Made by a program: the position numbers and the translations under genes. A DNA stretch of 64,000 bases from the NCBI GenBank assembly GCA_034003245.1, contig JAVEYY010000017.1:19346-83345 (forward strand), in the 5' to 3' direction. Position 1 is the first letter of the stretch, and every line of letters begins with the position of its first letter. The stretch comes from Perlabentimonas sp034003245 (GTDB taxonomy: Bacteria; Bacteroidota; Bacteroidia; Bacteroidales; Tenuifilaceae). This document shows positions 33,543-44,800 of this stretch, one piece after another. The notes beneath the pieces are model-generated. The model did not search any database. It had not been told where the DNA came from and saw only the letters and a program-made list of their open reading frames with translations.

Positions 33543-33782
33543 ATGCTTATTCTACTGCGATTTCTACTTATAGTCTTTCTGGTGGTATTCCTTCTGGCAT
33601 TCGTGTCGAGGCTTTTCCTCCGATCATTCTTTAAGCGAATGGAAAAGAAGTTTAACGCTTCGGCTGGTCAACCGCGCAATCCACGCCCCGAGGGCGAGGT
33701 TTACGTTAGCAAATCGCCAAAAACAGATAAGAAAGTAGATCAAAACGTTGGCGATTACGTTGATTACGAGGAGGTGGATTAG
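33543..33782 (+). CDS. DUF4834 family small membrane protein
   Basis: A 79-residue protein with one N-terminal TM helix (LRFLLIVFLVVFLLAFVSRLF) followed by a basic patch (RSFFKRMEKKF) and an acidic tail ending GDYVDYEEVD, the hallmark layout of the Bacteroidetes-specific DUF4834 family. No function is known. The charge distribution suggests an inner-membrane protein with its tail in the cytoplasm. It lies 24 bases ahead of gldA and probably shares its transcript. Confidence 0.85.
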   Translation: MLILLRFLLIVFLVVFLLAFVSRLFLRSFFKRMEKKFNASAGQPRNPRPEGEVYVSKSPKTDKKVDQNVGDYVDYEEVD

Positions 33783-33806
33783 CCAAAATTCAAACTAAAG
33801 TGTTGT

Positions 33807-34742
33807 ATGGCAATACAAGTTGATGGTGTAACCAAACTTTACGGGGAGCAAAAAGCGCTCAATAATGTTTCGTTTAGTGTCCCAAAGGGACAAGTTGTTG
33901 GGTTCCTTGGCCCAAACGGTGCCGGGAAATCTACCATGATGAAAATAATATCGGGATTTATACAGCCCACCGAGGGCAACGTTGCCGTGAATGGCATTCC
34001 CATAACCAACGCCAGTAAGGATTACAGGAACAACATTGGCTATATGCCCGAGAACAACCCTTTGTATACCGATATGTATGTGAAGGAGTACCTTCATTTC
34101 GTGGCGAACATATACAGGTTAGGGAAAATTGGAAATCGACGGGTTAAGGAGCTGGTTGAACTCACCGGTATAGGCCACGAACAGAACAAAAAAATTGGAG
34201 AGCTCTCGAGGGGCTTTCGCCAACGTGTTGGTCTGGCGCAGGCACTACTCAACCGTCCATCGGTGCTAATCCTCGATGAGCCCACCAGCGGGCTCGACCC
34301 CAACCAGATAGTGGAAATTCGCCGGATAATTGCCGACGTAGGCAAAGAGAAAACCGTACTTCTATCGACGCACATAATGCAGGAGGTTGAGGCCATCTGT
34401 AGCCGGGTAATCATTATTAATCAGGGCAGCATTGTTGCCAATGGCACAACCAGCGATGTAATGCAATTTGCCAGCATCGATCAACAGGTAGTAACCCTTG
34501 AGCTAGCAGAGCCCTGCACAGCCGAGATTCTAAGCCAAATATCGGGTGTTCATCAGGTTGAGAGCACTTCGAACGATAACAGGTGGTGGATAATTAAGTC
34601 GATGAGCCAGGAGGATATCAGACCACAGATATTCCGCTACTGTGCCGAAAAAAACCTTACCATTCTCACCCTTAATCAAAAATCGATGCATATGGAGGAG
34701 GTATTCCAAACCCTTACCCAACCTCTACCTTCGGTTAAGTAA
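33807..34742 (+). CDS. gldA: gliding-motility ABC transporter ATP-binding protein GldA
   Basis: A 311-residue cytoplasmic ATPase with Walker A GPNGAGKST, the ABC signature LSRGFRQRVGLAQAL, Walker B VLILDEPTSGLD and the switch His in LLSTHIMQEVEAIC. The length and the C-terminal extension match the GldA group, where it works with membrane proteins GldF and GldG in Bacteroidetes gliding. GldF/GldG are not adjacent here, and GldA homologues occur in non-gliding relatives, so motility cannot be concluded. It is cotranscribed with the DUF4834 gene; the 157-base gap after it contains no evident terminator. Confidence 0.9.
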   Translation: MAIQVDGVTKLYGEQKALNNVSFSVPKGQVVGFLGPNGAGKSTMMKIISGFIQPTEGNVAVNGIPITNASKDYRNNIGYMPENNPLYTDMYVKEYLHFVANIYRLGKIGNRRVKELVELTGIGHEQNKKIGELSRGFRQRVGLAQALLNRPSVLILDEPTSGLDPNQIVEIRRIIADVGKEKTVLLSTHIMQEVEAICSRVIIINQGSIVANGTTSDVMQFASIDQQVVTLELAEPCTAEILSQISGVHQVESTSNDNRWWIIKSMSQEDIRPQIFRYCAEKNLTILTLNQKSMHMEEVFQTLTQPLPSVK

Positions 34743-34899
34743 TGAGTTAAGGACAATCCCCTGATCATTATTTGTTTGCTGATTGCCAAAAATAAAGCTA
34801 ATTTCGCGCATTAAAAATTTTGCGATGCAGCGTCTCCGTGGCGCAACTATATTTTTAAGACACAAATAACCAAAGGTTAATCCTGTTACTTAAGCATAC

Positions 34900-35865
34900 A
34901 TGAATAGAGTTGTTGCGGGTGTTGATATTGGGGGAACAAACACAGTAATTGGCATTGTTACTCGGCAAGGGGATTGTTTAAAGGAGATCTCATTCCCCAC
35001 TCAGGAGGAAGCTGTTTTTAGCAATTACATTGCACGAATTGCCAAAGAGATAATGGGTATGCTTCAGCAAATTGGCAAACAATACAGCCTTGAGGGTGTA
35101 GGAGTTGGTGCTCCCAACGGATCATATATAACCGGCCAAATTGTTGACGCGGCCAACCTTCGATGGAAGGGAACCCTTGAGATTACTCGCGATTTAAATT
35201 CGCTGCTTAATGTACCTGTTGCATTAACCAACGATGCCAATGCCGCTGCGCTGGGCGAAATGCTTTTTGGTGATGCTAAAAATATGCGCAACTTTGTTTT
35301 TATTACCCTTGGGACAGGATTGGGTAGTGGCATAGTAATAGATGGTAAATTGGTTCAGGGAGTAGATGGTTTTGCTGGAGAGCTTGGTCATATCTCCGTT
35401 AAGCCATGGGGTCGCCAATGTGGATGCGGTAAACAAGGCTGCCTGGAAACTTACGTTTCGGCACCCGGATTACGCCGCACAGCTTTTAAGATACTCGCCG
35501 ACTCCATTGAATCAAGCGCAATACGCAGCTACCCCTACGAGAATATATCGGCCAAGAAAATTGCAACACTTGCCCAGCAGGGCGATCGCATCGCCATTGA
35601 GGCATTTGAGTATACGGGTGCTATACTGGGCATGAAGTTGGCCGATGTGGTGGCCATACTAAATCCCGAAGCGATTTTCCTATTTGGTGGACTTAGCGGT
35701 GCGGGTAACTTGCTTTTTGAGCCAACCAAGCGGCATATGGAGAAAAACCTTTTCCCCGCATTCAGAAACAAAGTAAAACTTCTTCCCTCGGGGCTGGTTA
35801 ACAAGAATGCAGCAGTACTTGGCGCCGCAGCGTTAATTTGGCAGGATCTTAAGCCCAACCAATAG
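34900..35865 (+). CDS. ROK family sugar kinase, probably glucokinase
   Basis: A 321-residue cytoplasmic kinase. ATP-binding GVDIGGTNTVIGIV at the start, the catalytic TNDANAAALGE block, TLGTGLGSGIVIDGKLVQG, the GHISVKPWGRQCGCGKQGCLETYVS zinc site (C-x-C-G-x2-G-C) and an IFLFGGLSGAGNLL C-terminal motif place it in the ROK group. The family phosphorylates glucose or related hexoses; the Asp in TNDAN is the expected base. No DNA-binding domain is present, so it is an enzyme, not a ROK repressor. Substrate is inferred. It ends one base from the convergent gene. Confidence 0.92.
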   Translation: MNRVVAGVDIGGTNTVIGIVTRQGDCLKEISFPTQEEAVFSNYIARIAKEIMGMLQQIGKQYSLEGVGVGAPNGSYITGQIVDAANLRWKGTLEITRDLNSLLNVPVALTNDANAAALGEMLFGDAKNMRNFVFITLGTGLGSGIVIDGKLVQGVDGFAGELGHISVKPWGRQCGCGKQGCLETYVSAPGLRRTAFKILADSIESSAIRSYPYENISAKKIATLAQQGDRIAIEAFEYTGAILGMKLADVVAILNPEAIFLFGGLSGAGNLLFEPTKRHMEKNLFPAFRNKVKLLPSGLVNKNAAVLGAAALIWQDLKPNQ

Positions 35866-35866
35866 T

Positions 35867-36745
35867 TTACTCTAAAACCCGGTGGGTTCGGTTTGCCGTT
35901 TTGTATATCTCGTAACGCCAGGCTTGGTAGTCTAATAAGTTGTTCTGAGAGTCGTACACCCTTAAGCCCTGAATTCGTTTATCGCTCCGGTACACATACT
36001 CCTTGCGGTGTGTTGTTCCCTTTAGCTGATCCTTAATTACCACCTCAACAAGATTCCCCTTGTCGTCGTACGTGTAAAAGGTTTGGACTGAGGTTTTAGG
36101 CTGAGCAAATTTCTCGGTAGTAACCATCTCGCTTTTAACACGATTCAAGCTGTCGTACTCAACAATGCGTTTCAGCTTGATAATTGAATCGGAGGGCACT
36201 GCACGTTTTCCCCTAACCCTTCGCTCCAGTTCACTACCATTGGCATCGTACTTATACTTGGTTCTAAAACCCCTTTTCCCTTGGATATTATAACCCGTAG
36301 TTTGAGTTCTGTGTCCAAGATTATTGTATGCATGCACTTCACGAACTGCCAAAACGGTATCGCCATTATTTACCTTATAGAGTAGTTGCTCGGCAAACTG
36401 ATTGTTCGCGTTGTACTTAAAAACCTTAAAGTGCGATAGCTTTTCCTTTACAAAAAAGTCGGTTTTAACCTTAGCCATTTCGTCAAAGTAATGCCAACGG
36501 TAGTTGTCGGGATAACGGGTTTCCCAGTTATAGTCTATCTCTGTATGCATGCGGCCTAGCGAGTCGGAAATAAGCTGCCCTATTGCAAAAAACTTACTGG
36601 TGCGCTCTCCGTTCTCAATCACGTAACGAGAGTTAACGGTTACCCTATATATGTTTTGAGGTTTCACGCCCTGACCAAGGGCAACATTGGAAGCAACAAG
36701 AATTAGGGCAACAAATGCGGAGGTGATTTGCAATTTCTTTCTCAT
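35867..36745 (-). CDS. exported protein with YD/RHS-like strands, unknown function
   Basis: A 292-residue protein with a signal peptide (about 1-24, ending ALGQ) followed by beta-rich units such as VFKYNANNQFAEQLLYKVN, RTKYKYDANGSELERRV, RIVEYDSLNRVKSEMVTT and QTFYTYDDKGNLVEVV. These resemble YD or RHS-type repeats (Y-D-x-x-G-N/R). There is no large RHS core or toxin domain, so it is probably a small extracellular or periplasmic protein and not a polymorphic toxin. It is last in a minus-strand series after the DUF4296 lipoprotein, with a 115-base gap. No function can be assigned. Confidence 0.72.
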   Translation of the reverse strand: MRKKLQITSAFVALILVASNVALGQGVKPQNIYRVTVNSRYVIENGERTSKFFAIGQLISDSLGRMHTEIDYNWETRYPDNYRWHYFDEMAKVKTDFFVKEKLSHFKVFKYNANNQFAEQLLYKVNNGDTVLAVREVHAYNNLGHRTQTTGYNIQGKRGFRTKYKYDANGSELERRVRGKRAVPSDSIIKLKRIVEYDSLNRVKSEMVTTEKFAQPKTSVQTFYTYDDKGNLVEVVIKDQLKGTTHRKEYVYRSDKRIQGLRVYDSQNNLLDYQAWRYEIYKTANRTHRVLE

Positions 36746-36860
36746 GTTATGTCGATTTACTGGCTAAATATAAAGCTAATATATTGTTTTCGTGCTGAAC
36801 GAAACGAGTGATTACGTAAAAATTTTTATTCCTTAAATTTTATGATTCACAAAAAGCCGA

Positions 36861-37727
36861 TTATTGTTCAACCTTTTTAATTGCATCGGTTCTCATAAGC
36901 TTTGTCCTTACACCAAGTGTGTCAACCCTCTCCCTTATAAGTTTCTTCTCCTTTAACTTTAACGATGGAGTATAGCTTATGTGGATCCTCGAAACCTCAA
37001 CATGCTTTTCCCATGTGCCCTCCTGTGGTTTGTGAGCAACTATAAGCCCCTCGAAATGGGTGTAAAGCGAGTCTGATAGCTCAATAGAAAGTTCTAGCTT
37101 AATGGGCGAGGCGGACTTGTTGAACTCAACAATTTCTAGCTTATGCTTTACTTCTAGAGTATCTATAATGCCTCCAGTAGTATCGCGCGAGAACCATGCT
37201 TGAGCACATGGTTGAAGAGTACTGTCGTTGGGTAAAAAATTGATGTTGGCAGTAAGCTTGTATGTACCAAGTCCAGTTACCAGAATTTTAAAAGGGATTG
37301 AGTCCTGCTTACCATCTTGGGGAAGAACTATGTTTTTGAGGCCTTTCCAAAGATTAGTTGAATCGAGAAATGCCTCTTTTTCCCTGTTAATCTGTGTTTC
37401 AATTTCAGTTTCCCTTTGCGATAGTTGACTTATTACCCTGTCGAGAAGTTTATCGAGCACCTGAGGGTTTTCAGTGTAGTAATCTACTGATGCCAGAAAC
37501 TGTGCTTCGGTATAGCCTAACTTCTCGTAAATGGGCTTATAGTACTCAATTGAATCGCGCCTTGAGTACTTAAGCGAAAGGCTGGGAGATGTAACCGTAG
37601 CGTCAGTAATAAAGACCTCGGTTAGAATAACCACCATATCATTCTCGGGAATTATCCTTGGCTTACAACTTGCAAACCCTAAGCCAACCAGCGTGAGGAT
37701 AAGAATACGTCTAACAATTGATTTCAT
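36861..37727 (-). CDS. DUF4296 domain lipoprotein
   Basis: A 288-residue lipoprotein: signal peptide and lipobox GFASC (Cys21), then the DUF4296 pattern CKPRIIPENDMVVILTEVFI...YKPIYEKLGYTEAQFLASVDYYTENPQVLDKLLDRVI in residues 21-115, and a Bacteroidetes-type beta domain after it. DUF4296 is found only in Bacteroidetes and has no known function. It lies downstream of the PorP/SprF-like gene with a 94-base gap that contains a strong hairpin, so its expression relative to the adhesin genes may be reduced. Confidence 0.8.
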   Translation of the reverse strand: MKSIVRRILILTLVGLGFASCKPRIIPENDMVVILTEVFITDATVTSPSLSLKYSRRDSIEYYKPIYEKLGYTEAQFLASVDYYTENPQVLDKLLDRVISQLSQRETEIETQINREKEAFLDSTNLWKGLKNIVLPQDGKQDSIPFKILVTGLGTYKLTANINFLPNDSTLQPCAQAWFSRDTTGGIIDTLEVKHKLEIVEFNKSASPIKLELSIELSDSLYTHFEGLIVAHKPQEGTWEKHVEVSRIHISYTPSLKLKEKKLIRERVDTLGVRTKLMRTDAIKKVEQ

Positions 37728-37769
37728 ATCTATAATTCGTTGAAACTATACTGCTGCATTGTCAAGCAA

Positions 37770-37796
37770 TCAAGGCAAGCCAAAAGCTTGCCTTGA
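37770..37796 (-). terminator. strong hairpin between the PorP/SprF-like and DUF4296 genes
   Basis: A perfect 11-bp stem TCAAGGCAAGC/GCTTGCCTTGA with a 5-base loop. On the minus strand no clear T run follows (TTGCTTGAC), so it may be an attenuator, a processing site or a 3' mRNA-stabilising structure and not a full terminator. Confidence 0.5.
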
Positions 37797-37821
37797 TAAT
37801 AAAACACTATTACTAACTAAA

Positions 37822-38760
37822 CTACTTGAGCTTATCAAACATATACCCAATCATTATCTCGTGCGAACCTGCACTATGGGTTCGTAACCCAGTGAGCGAG
37901 TAGTCGAACGAGTAACCAAACAGGTAGCGTCGCTGGTAGTTGTAGCCAAAAAGGATTGATATTCCATCCTGCCACCGGAACGATAGGCCTCCCCAGAACT
38001 CCTTACGGTACGTTACCTTTGCATTTAAATCGATTTGAACAGGGCTGTTTATCATGTACTTTATAAGCGCAGATGGCTCAATATCCAAGTCGCGATTAAG
38101 GGGAAGAAGCACGCCACCACTAACCATAAAGTGTTGCTTTAGCTTGTTCATACCATAGTAATTCTGAACATCATCGCCAACCTGGCGTTCCAGGGTAGAC
38201 TGGTAAAGTTTTTGTCCAAGCAGCTGGTGAGCCGATATGCCGAAGAAGAATCGTGTGTCGTAAAGCAAAAAGCCGATATTGGCATCGGGAGTAAAAACCG
38301 ATTTTGTGTTGGTATACAATGCCGGATCGTTAGGGTCGAAATTATCTCCCAGCTCAAACTTCGATCCATCGGCACGATACATTAAGAAACCCAGCGAAAT
38401 TCCACCCGAAATCCTTAGTCCGTTTTGGGTAATCTGCATATTGTAGGAGTAGGAGAAAAGCCCCCCTGTGCGGCTAGTTGCACCGGTAACATCGTAGTAA
38501 AAGTTCCCTCCAAACCCCATATCTTTGGTTCCATGCGGGCCATAGGCGCTGATGTTGTAGGTTTGGGGCGCATCGTTTAACCCTGCCCACTGAAACCTGT
38601 TGTTATACCTAATTTGGTAGTAGTTAAATGTACCACCAACGGCAGGGTTAATGATGTAGTTGTTAAACATGTACTGCGTAAATTGTGGCAACTGCTGCGC
38701 CTGCGCAGTTGATCCCAGAAGTAACATTGCCACAATGGTTGTTAACGCTATCCTTTTCAT
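37822..38760 (-). CDS. PorP/SprF family T9SS outer-membrane protein
   Basis: A 312-residue outer-membrane beta-barrel: signal peptide ending AQAQQ, then the family block LPQFTQYMFNNYIINPAVGGTFNYYQIRYNNRFQWAGLNDAPQTYN, and later VSGGVLLPLNRDLDIEPSALIKY and FDYSLTGLRTHSAGSHEIMIGY. SprF is needed to deliver the adhesin SprB to the cell surface in Flavobacterium; PorP-like proteins generally act as partners of type-B sorting domains. It lies 48 bases after the giant type-B protein gene, exactly the sprB-sprF arrangement, so it is most likely the dedicated partner. Confidence 0.93.
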   Translation of the reverse strand: MKRIALTTIVAMLLLGSTAQAQQLPQFTQYMFNNYIINPAVGGTFNYYQIRYNNRFQWAGLNDAPQTYNISAYGPHGTKDMGFGGNFYYDVTGATSRTGGLFSYSYNMQITQNGLRISGGISLGFLMYRADGSKFELGDNFDPNDPALYTNTKSVFTPDANIGFLLYDTRFFFGISAHQLLGQKLYQSTLERQVGDDVQNYYGMNKLKQHFMVSGGVLLPLNRDLDIEPSALIKYMINSPVQIDLNAKVTYRKEFWGGLSFRWQDGISILFGYNYQRRYLFGYSFDYSLTGLRTHSAGSHEIMIGYMFDKLK

Positions 38761-38808
38761 ATGCTGATAATTTACGCTTTCTGTAAAATCAATTATTCCT
38801 TTACTCGA

Positions 38809-41800
38809 TTACCTGATGATATTAACCGATCCTGAAACGGGTTTCCACTTAGTTGATCCCTGTACGTTAAAGTTAATCACGTAGTAGTAGGTTCCAAAGG
38901 GAAGATCCTTGCCGTTTCGGTTCTTACCATTCCATCCGCGTTTTGCATCGGTTCCCTTGGCCGACCATACCAAAGCACCCCAGCGGTTGTAAATCTTAAT
39001 TTCCAGGTTGTCGAATATGTCGGCATAAGGAATTGCCCATACATCATTAATTCCATCGCCGTTGGGCGAGAACACGTTTGAAGTTTTTATTCTCTCGAGA
39101 ATCCGAGCCTTAAGGTTAACATCCTCGTAGCAGCCATTCTCAGCCGCCATAACCCTCACGGATAAAGGAATATATTTCTCGTAACGGTTTGTCACTGTAT
39201 TTAACATTTCGCCTGTCAAGGTGTACGACCCTGTTTCGATAAAAAGGGTTGATTGTTTATCATCAATAGGATCGAAGAAATCGCCCGCTTTTGAACTCCA
39301 CTTGTAGGTTAGGCTGTAATCGGGATTCTTAGCAAGCACCTCAACATCGAACTGAGTGTCGGCAAGTACTGAGATTACCGTTGAGTCACCCGGGCTTAAT
39401 GGATCCTCGGGGTTAACCTTAAATATTCTCAAGTCCTCATCGGTGAAGAACGAGTGCGCCTCACGATCGAGGAATGGATGGATACGTGGGTAAAGCGATA
39501 CAGTGGCCTGAGTCTGCTCCACGCAATCGGCGTTGCTAGTAACGGTTAGGAAAACCGTTTTGGTTCCATTAATTCCCTCGATGGCGAATGGAGTATTTAC
39601 GGAGTATGTACGAGAAATATCGTCCGTAAAGTTGTTCCAAACAATACTTGTGGCAGATATGGGGTTTTCGGCAGTAATGCTCATGTTCAGCGTAATGGTA
39701 TCGCCAAAACACTTTTCGCCGTCGGCCCCAAGAATGGATAGGCTAAAGTCGTTAATTGGATTAAACGGAACGATAAACTCCGACTCGGAATAGCATAACT
39801 CACCACTCACCCCCAACTTTGGATACTCAATATGTGCTACATATGTGCCTGGCACAAGTTTATTAATACCTCCGGCAATACCTGTGGTGGTAATAAGATT
39901 ATTCACATCAACAGAGCCTCTGTACCAATCGATGGAGTATTCGCTAAGTTCCCCGTTTCCAGTTCCAGCCATTACTCCGGTAATTGAGATACTTCCTGTA
40001 TTCTCTTGGCCCACTGCAATCTCGCGACACTTAGCGGGAAGGATGGTGGTGAAGTCGTCGAACTCTGGTTTCCGTGGTCCCTCTAGATCAATCATTAACG
40101 ACTGTTGGCAGTTATTTCTATCGGTTACCGTAATTTGGTAATCACCAGGATTAACATTGAAGAGATCCTGGGTTTGGATTTCGGGTCTATCAACCCAAAC
40201 AAAATTGTACCCAGGAGTACCACCTGTTATTGATACAAGAACCTCATCGTAGGTGTCGGTATGGCAAGCTAGAGGGGGAACCGCGCCATTAATTACGTAG
40301 CTAATTGATAGCTGTTCGGGCTCATTAACAACCAACTTAATAACTGTACCCTCGTCGAGAATGTAGCTGCAGCCTCCATCGTCGATGGTAAGCTCATAAG
40401 CACCTGGGGCTAAGTTGCTGAAAATACCAGTTTGGTTCACGTTCTCGTAGCCAACGGGTATGTCACCATCAATTCGGTAGGTAAGCGGGTTGTTATTGCC
40501 TGTAGCCCAAACCGAAATTTCGCCCTTATTGTCGCCAAAGCAGTTTAGATCGTATACATGCAAGCTGCTAATGGTAATGGGCAATGGGTACACAACGCTA
40601 ACCTGAACGCTATACTTACAACCATGCGAATCGGCAATAATAAAGTCGTAAACTCCTTCAGGCAGATTCTCCACCGAATAGCCACGTACTGCTGGTATAT
40701 CCTCGCTCCACGAAATATCGTAACCATCAACAAAAGGAGTTCCTCCTGTAATCGTGAAATCTACCTTAGCCTCATTGGCTGTCGTGTAGCAGCTGGGCAA
40801 TACAACAGCGTAGCTAACCTCAATTACAGTAGGTTGCGAAATGATAACTGAAGCTGTGTAGTCAGCACCCTCGGCGGTTATGGCGTAAAGAGTATAGGTT
40901 CCGGGCTCAAGGTTGATATACATTCCCTCTGTCTCGTCCCACTTCTCGTTCTCCATCATTTCTGTAATATCATCGTTATCGCCATTTGTCCATGTACGAT
41001 TTTCCGGTGTTGATGTGCCAAAGTACTCTGTAACCAGTATTTTTCCGTCGTTGCTTCCAAAGCAAAGGGCGTCAGTTGCAGTAAGGATAAAGGTGTACTG
41101 GGTTAGCGTAATGGTTTGCTCAACAAAGCAGCCATTGCTGTCGGTTACTCTAACCATGTACTCACCAACACCAAGGTTGTCGAAAGTAACCGCTGTTAAC
41201 GTGGTATTCGAAACAGTTGTTTGTGAATCCCAACTACCGACATTCTGTTTAAACAGCTCGTAATTGTAGTTTAGGGTTCCACCACCAACCGTTGCAACTA
41301 TCGATCCATCTGTCGAACTAACTGAAGAAGGAAGGTTTTCTACAATGTTTAATGTTAAAGCTTCTGCAGGTTGACTAATCACTATTGTTGCTCCCCATGA
41401 AACTATACATCCCCTATCGTCCTTAACTCTTACATCGTAGCTGTCAGCAACCAATCCAGCAAAGGTGTTACTTGGTTGCCAGTTATCATCACCTGCAGTA
41501 ATTGTATACAATGGTGTACCAATAGGGTTGCTTATTAACACCTGAATCTCGCCCGAGTTATCGCCATTACAGAGTACATCGGTAATAAGCACATTGTCAA
41601 TGTTCAATGTAGTTGCAGGGTCAATAGTTGTTGATACGGGAGCCGTTATGCAAGCATTAAAATCTACAATATCCACATAGAAAACACCGCTACCCGTTAC
41701 CGTAAATTCCACCTCAGCAACATCTGTAAGCGTTTCAAGTAATGTATTCTCGCTATCGTAGAGGTTAAATTGATATGGTGCGGTTCCGCCGGTTGCGCTG

Positions 41801-44800
41801 GCTGCAATTGTTCCAGTTGATGCACTTCCATCGGCATTACAGATTGGATGGGTTGGGGTGAGAGTAATTAAGATTGGAGTAACCACATCGTTAATCACTA
41901 TATCTGTTTGGGTTAAAGTACATCCATTATCATCAGTAACCATAAGGCTGTATGTGTCGCCTACAAGATTATCAAACAGGACACTAGTTCCGTCACCTGC
42001 AGTTTGCGAATCGGTGAAATCTACACCATTCGAAAGGGTATAGGTGTAGGGTGCCGTTCCCTTGGCAGCCAGAACCTGAACAGAGCCAATATCGCCACTG
42101 CACAACGGGCTGTTTATGGTTAGCGTTTGGATTTCGAGCGCCTCGGGCTCGCCAAGAACTATCTCATCGGAATAGATGGGGCCACAGTTCCTGTCATCAG
42201 TAATCTCAACCACGTAGGCTCCTGCCGCCAGTCCAGCAAACGCTCCACTGCCAATTTGGGAAGCCGAAACGGGTATTCCAGCCTGGGTAAGGGTAAAATA
42301 CAGATCGCCTGTTCCGCCCGATGCGCTTAGACTGATTTGTCCATTATCGGCGCCAAAACAGGTAATATCTGTAACAACCACTGAGGCAATATCAATCTCT
42401 ATTGCATCGGGTTCATCAATATCGAAGGTGGCCGAAGTTATTGGGCCGCAACTATTATCATCGGCTACGGTAATGTAGAATCCTATTCCTGCCGATAAGC
42501 CAGTAAACTGAGCGTCACCGGTAACCGAAGTTAGGGTGTTTACAACAGCATTGGAGTTATCGTAAAGGGTGACTGTGTATGGTGACACACCTCCAGCTGC
42601 AGTTATGGAAACCTCCCCTGAAGCAGCACCGTTGCATAGCAGATCAACAACGGCTGGGGCGCTCAAAACTAATGGTGCTGGTAGCGCAATGGTTAAAGCT
42701 CCGGATAATACCGGGCCACACGACCACCTGTCGTCTACCTCAACCTCGTAGGCTGCTGAGGCAGTAAGCCCGGTAAACTCAACCCAGTTGTTGTGGTTTA
42801 CATTGACATGCTGACCAACCTCAACCCCCTCGAGGTACAGAGTGATTGTGTATGGTGCGGTTCCATCGATAGCCCGGGCTCTAATCACACCGGTTCCATC
42901 GGCATCGGCACAAAGCACATCGGCTGTCTCTGTTTCAACTGCTAATGGGGATGGGCCTTGAACCAGAATATCGTATGAGTCAACACAGCCATTATCGCCT
43001 TCAACAATAATTGTGTAATTGCCATCGGCAAGTCCCGTAAACAAGCCGTTATCGGTTTGAGGGCCAGCAACCACAACGCCACTCTCCTCAACCCTATAGA
43101 ATAGGTTGTTGTCACCACCTATAGCCGTTACAGTAATCTCCGCGCTTGTTTGTCCAAAGCATGTGTTGGGTGTAAGCTCCACCTCGGTTATCTCAACAGG
43201 TTGAGGCTCCAAAATCTCAATGCTTGCAGAGGTAACTGGCCCGCAACTCAAGGCGTCATTAACTGTTACGGTGTAGAACCCTGGAACAACATCGATAAAA
43301 GTAACGGGATCGGTATCGGTGGCTACAATTGGGCTGCCAAATACATTGTTGTCGGAATCGTAAAGCGTGTATGTGAGCGGGAGTAAACCACCAGCTGCTT
43401 GCACCTCGATGGTTCCTGCTGTGGGGGTATCACAACGACCATGGGTTAACGCGAGTACGCTGAGTGTTAGCTCTTCGTATACGGTTGTAGTAACCTCAAG
43501 GTAAGTAAGGCTCTCGCAACCATTGGCTGTTTGTGTTGCGTAGTATGTAGTTCCATTCACAAGAACATGGTTCAAGGGCAAGATTGCTCCGGCGGGGGCA
43601 TCGTACCAGGTTATACCCTCACCAGTAATCTCAACATCTGCAAGAGTTGATCCTGCACAGAACTCCTGCGAAGCAGGTCCTGATGGTGCTGGAGTGTTAA
43701 TCTCTGTTACTAGTGCACTACCCGAACCTATACCAATACAGGTTGCGTTGGTAACAGAGGTAATCGTGTAGGTGCCAGGTAAAGTTAATCCGGTTAATGC
43801 ATACTGCATATCGGTAATTCCCGAAATGGCAGGTTGATCAACTCCGTCAACTGCGTAAACAATTGTGAATGGAGCATCGCCGGTAAAGTCAACAAGAATT
43901 GAAATCGCATCAAGGTTATCGCCAGCACAGTATTCGCCACCACCACTTATGGTAGCTGTAGGTAGCGCTATGATGGTGATATCTGTAGTTGCAACGCTAA
44001 CACATCCAGCGTTGTCGAGAGTAAACTCCACCGTGTATGTTCCAGGTATGCTTGCCTCAAGGTCAATCTCGCCGGTAACAGGGTCGATAACAAGATCGCT
44101 GCTGCTGCACGAGAAAACCCCATCCGTATCGCCAACAATGGTAACGGATGCTGTACCCTCAGCGCAGTATGGCGTTGCAGCGTAGGAGATTGTTGCAGCG
44201 GGAACCGTGTTTATGGTGATGTTGGTTTCGGTAATATTCTCACACCAGGTAACGGCGTCGTAAAACCGATATGTAATTCTGTATGTCCCTGGGATTGATG
44301 TAGCCAAATCTATTTCACCTGTAATAAGATTGATGTCAACCTGAGGGGGAGCACCAAACGTTCCATCGGGAGCACCAACCAGTGTAACGGTTGCTGTTCC
44401 GGTTCCCTCGCAGTAGGGTGCCGCATCGTACGAAATAGTTGCCTCGGGCAGAGGGTGAATTTCGATGGTTGTTTGAGTACTATTAGTGCAGCTACCGTCG
44501 GTAAACGTATAGGTTACTGTATATATACCTGGATCAGAGCCAAGGCTTACAGCGCCTGTATTTGAATCGATAACTAGACCCGCATCAGCGCTAAAAGTTC
44601 CGCCAAGAGTACCTGTAACAACTACATCAGCAAAATAACCATCATAGTTACAGTAAGGGCCATCAAGATATGCAATTGTTGCGGCTGGTAATGGATTTAT
44701 GGTTATTGTTGATGTTGTGGTGTTGCTGCATCCATTTGCATCACTAAAACTATATGTTACTGTATAAGTACCGGTTGTGCTCGCGGCCAAATCTACTTCA

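Noticed and set aside
34743..34899. Possible small RNA between gldA and the ROK kinase
   Set aside because: The only hairpins are short and unstable, and nothing resembles a known RNA family.
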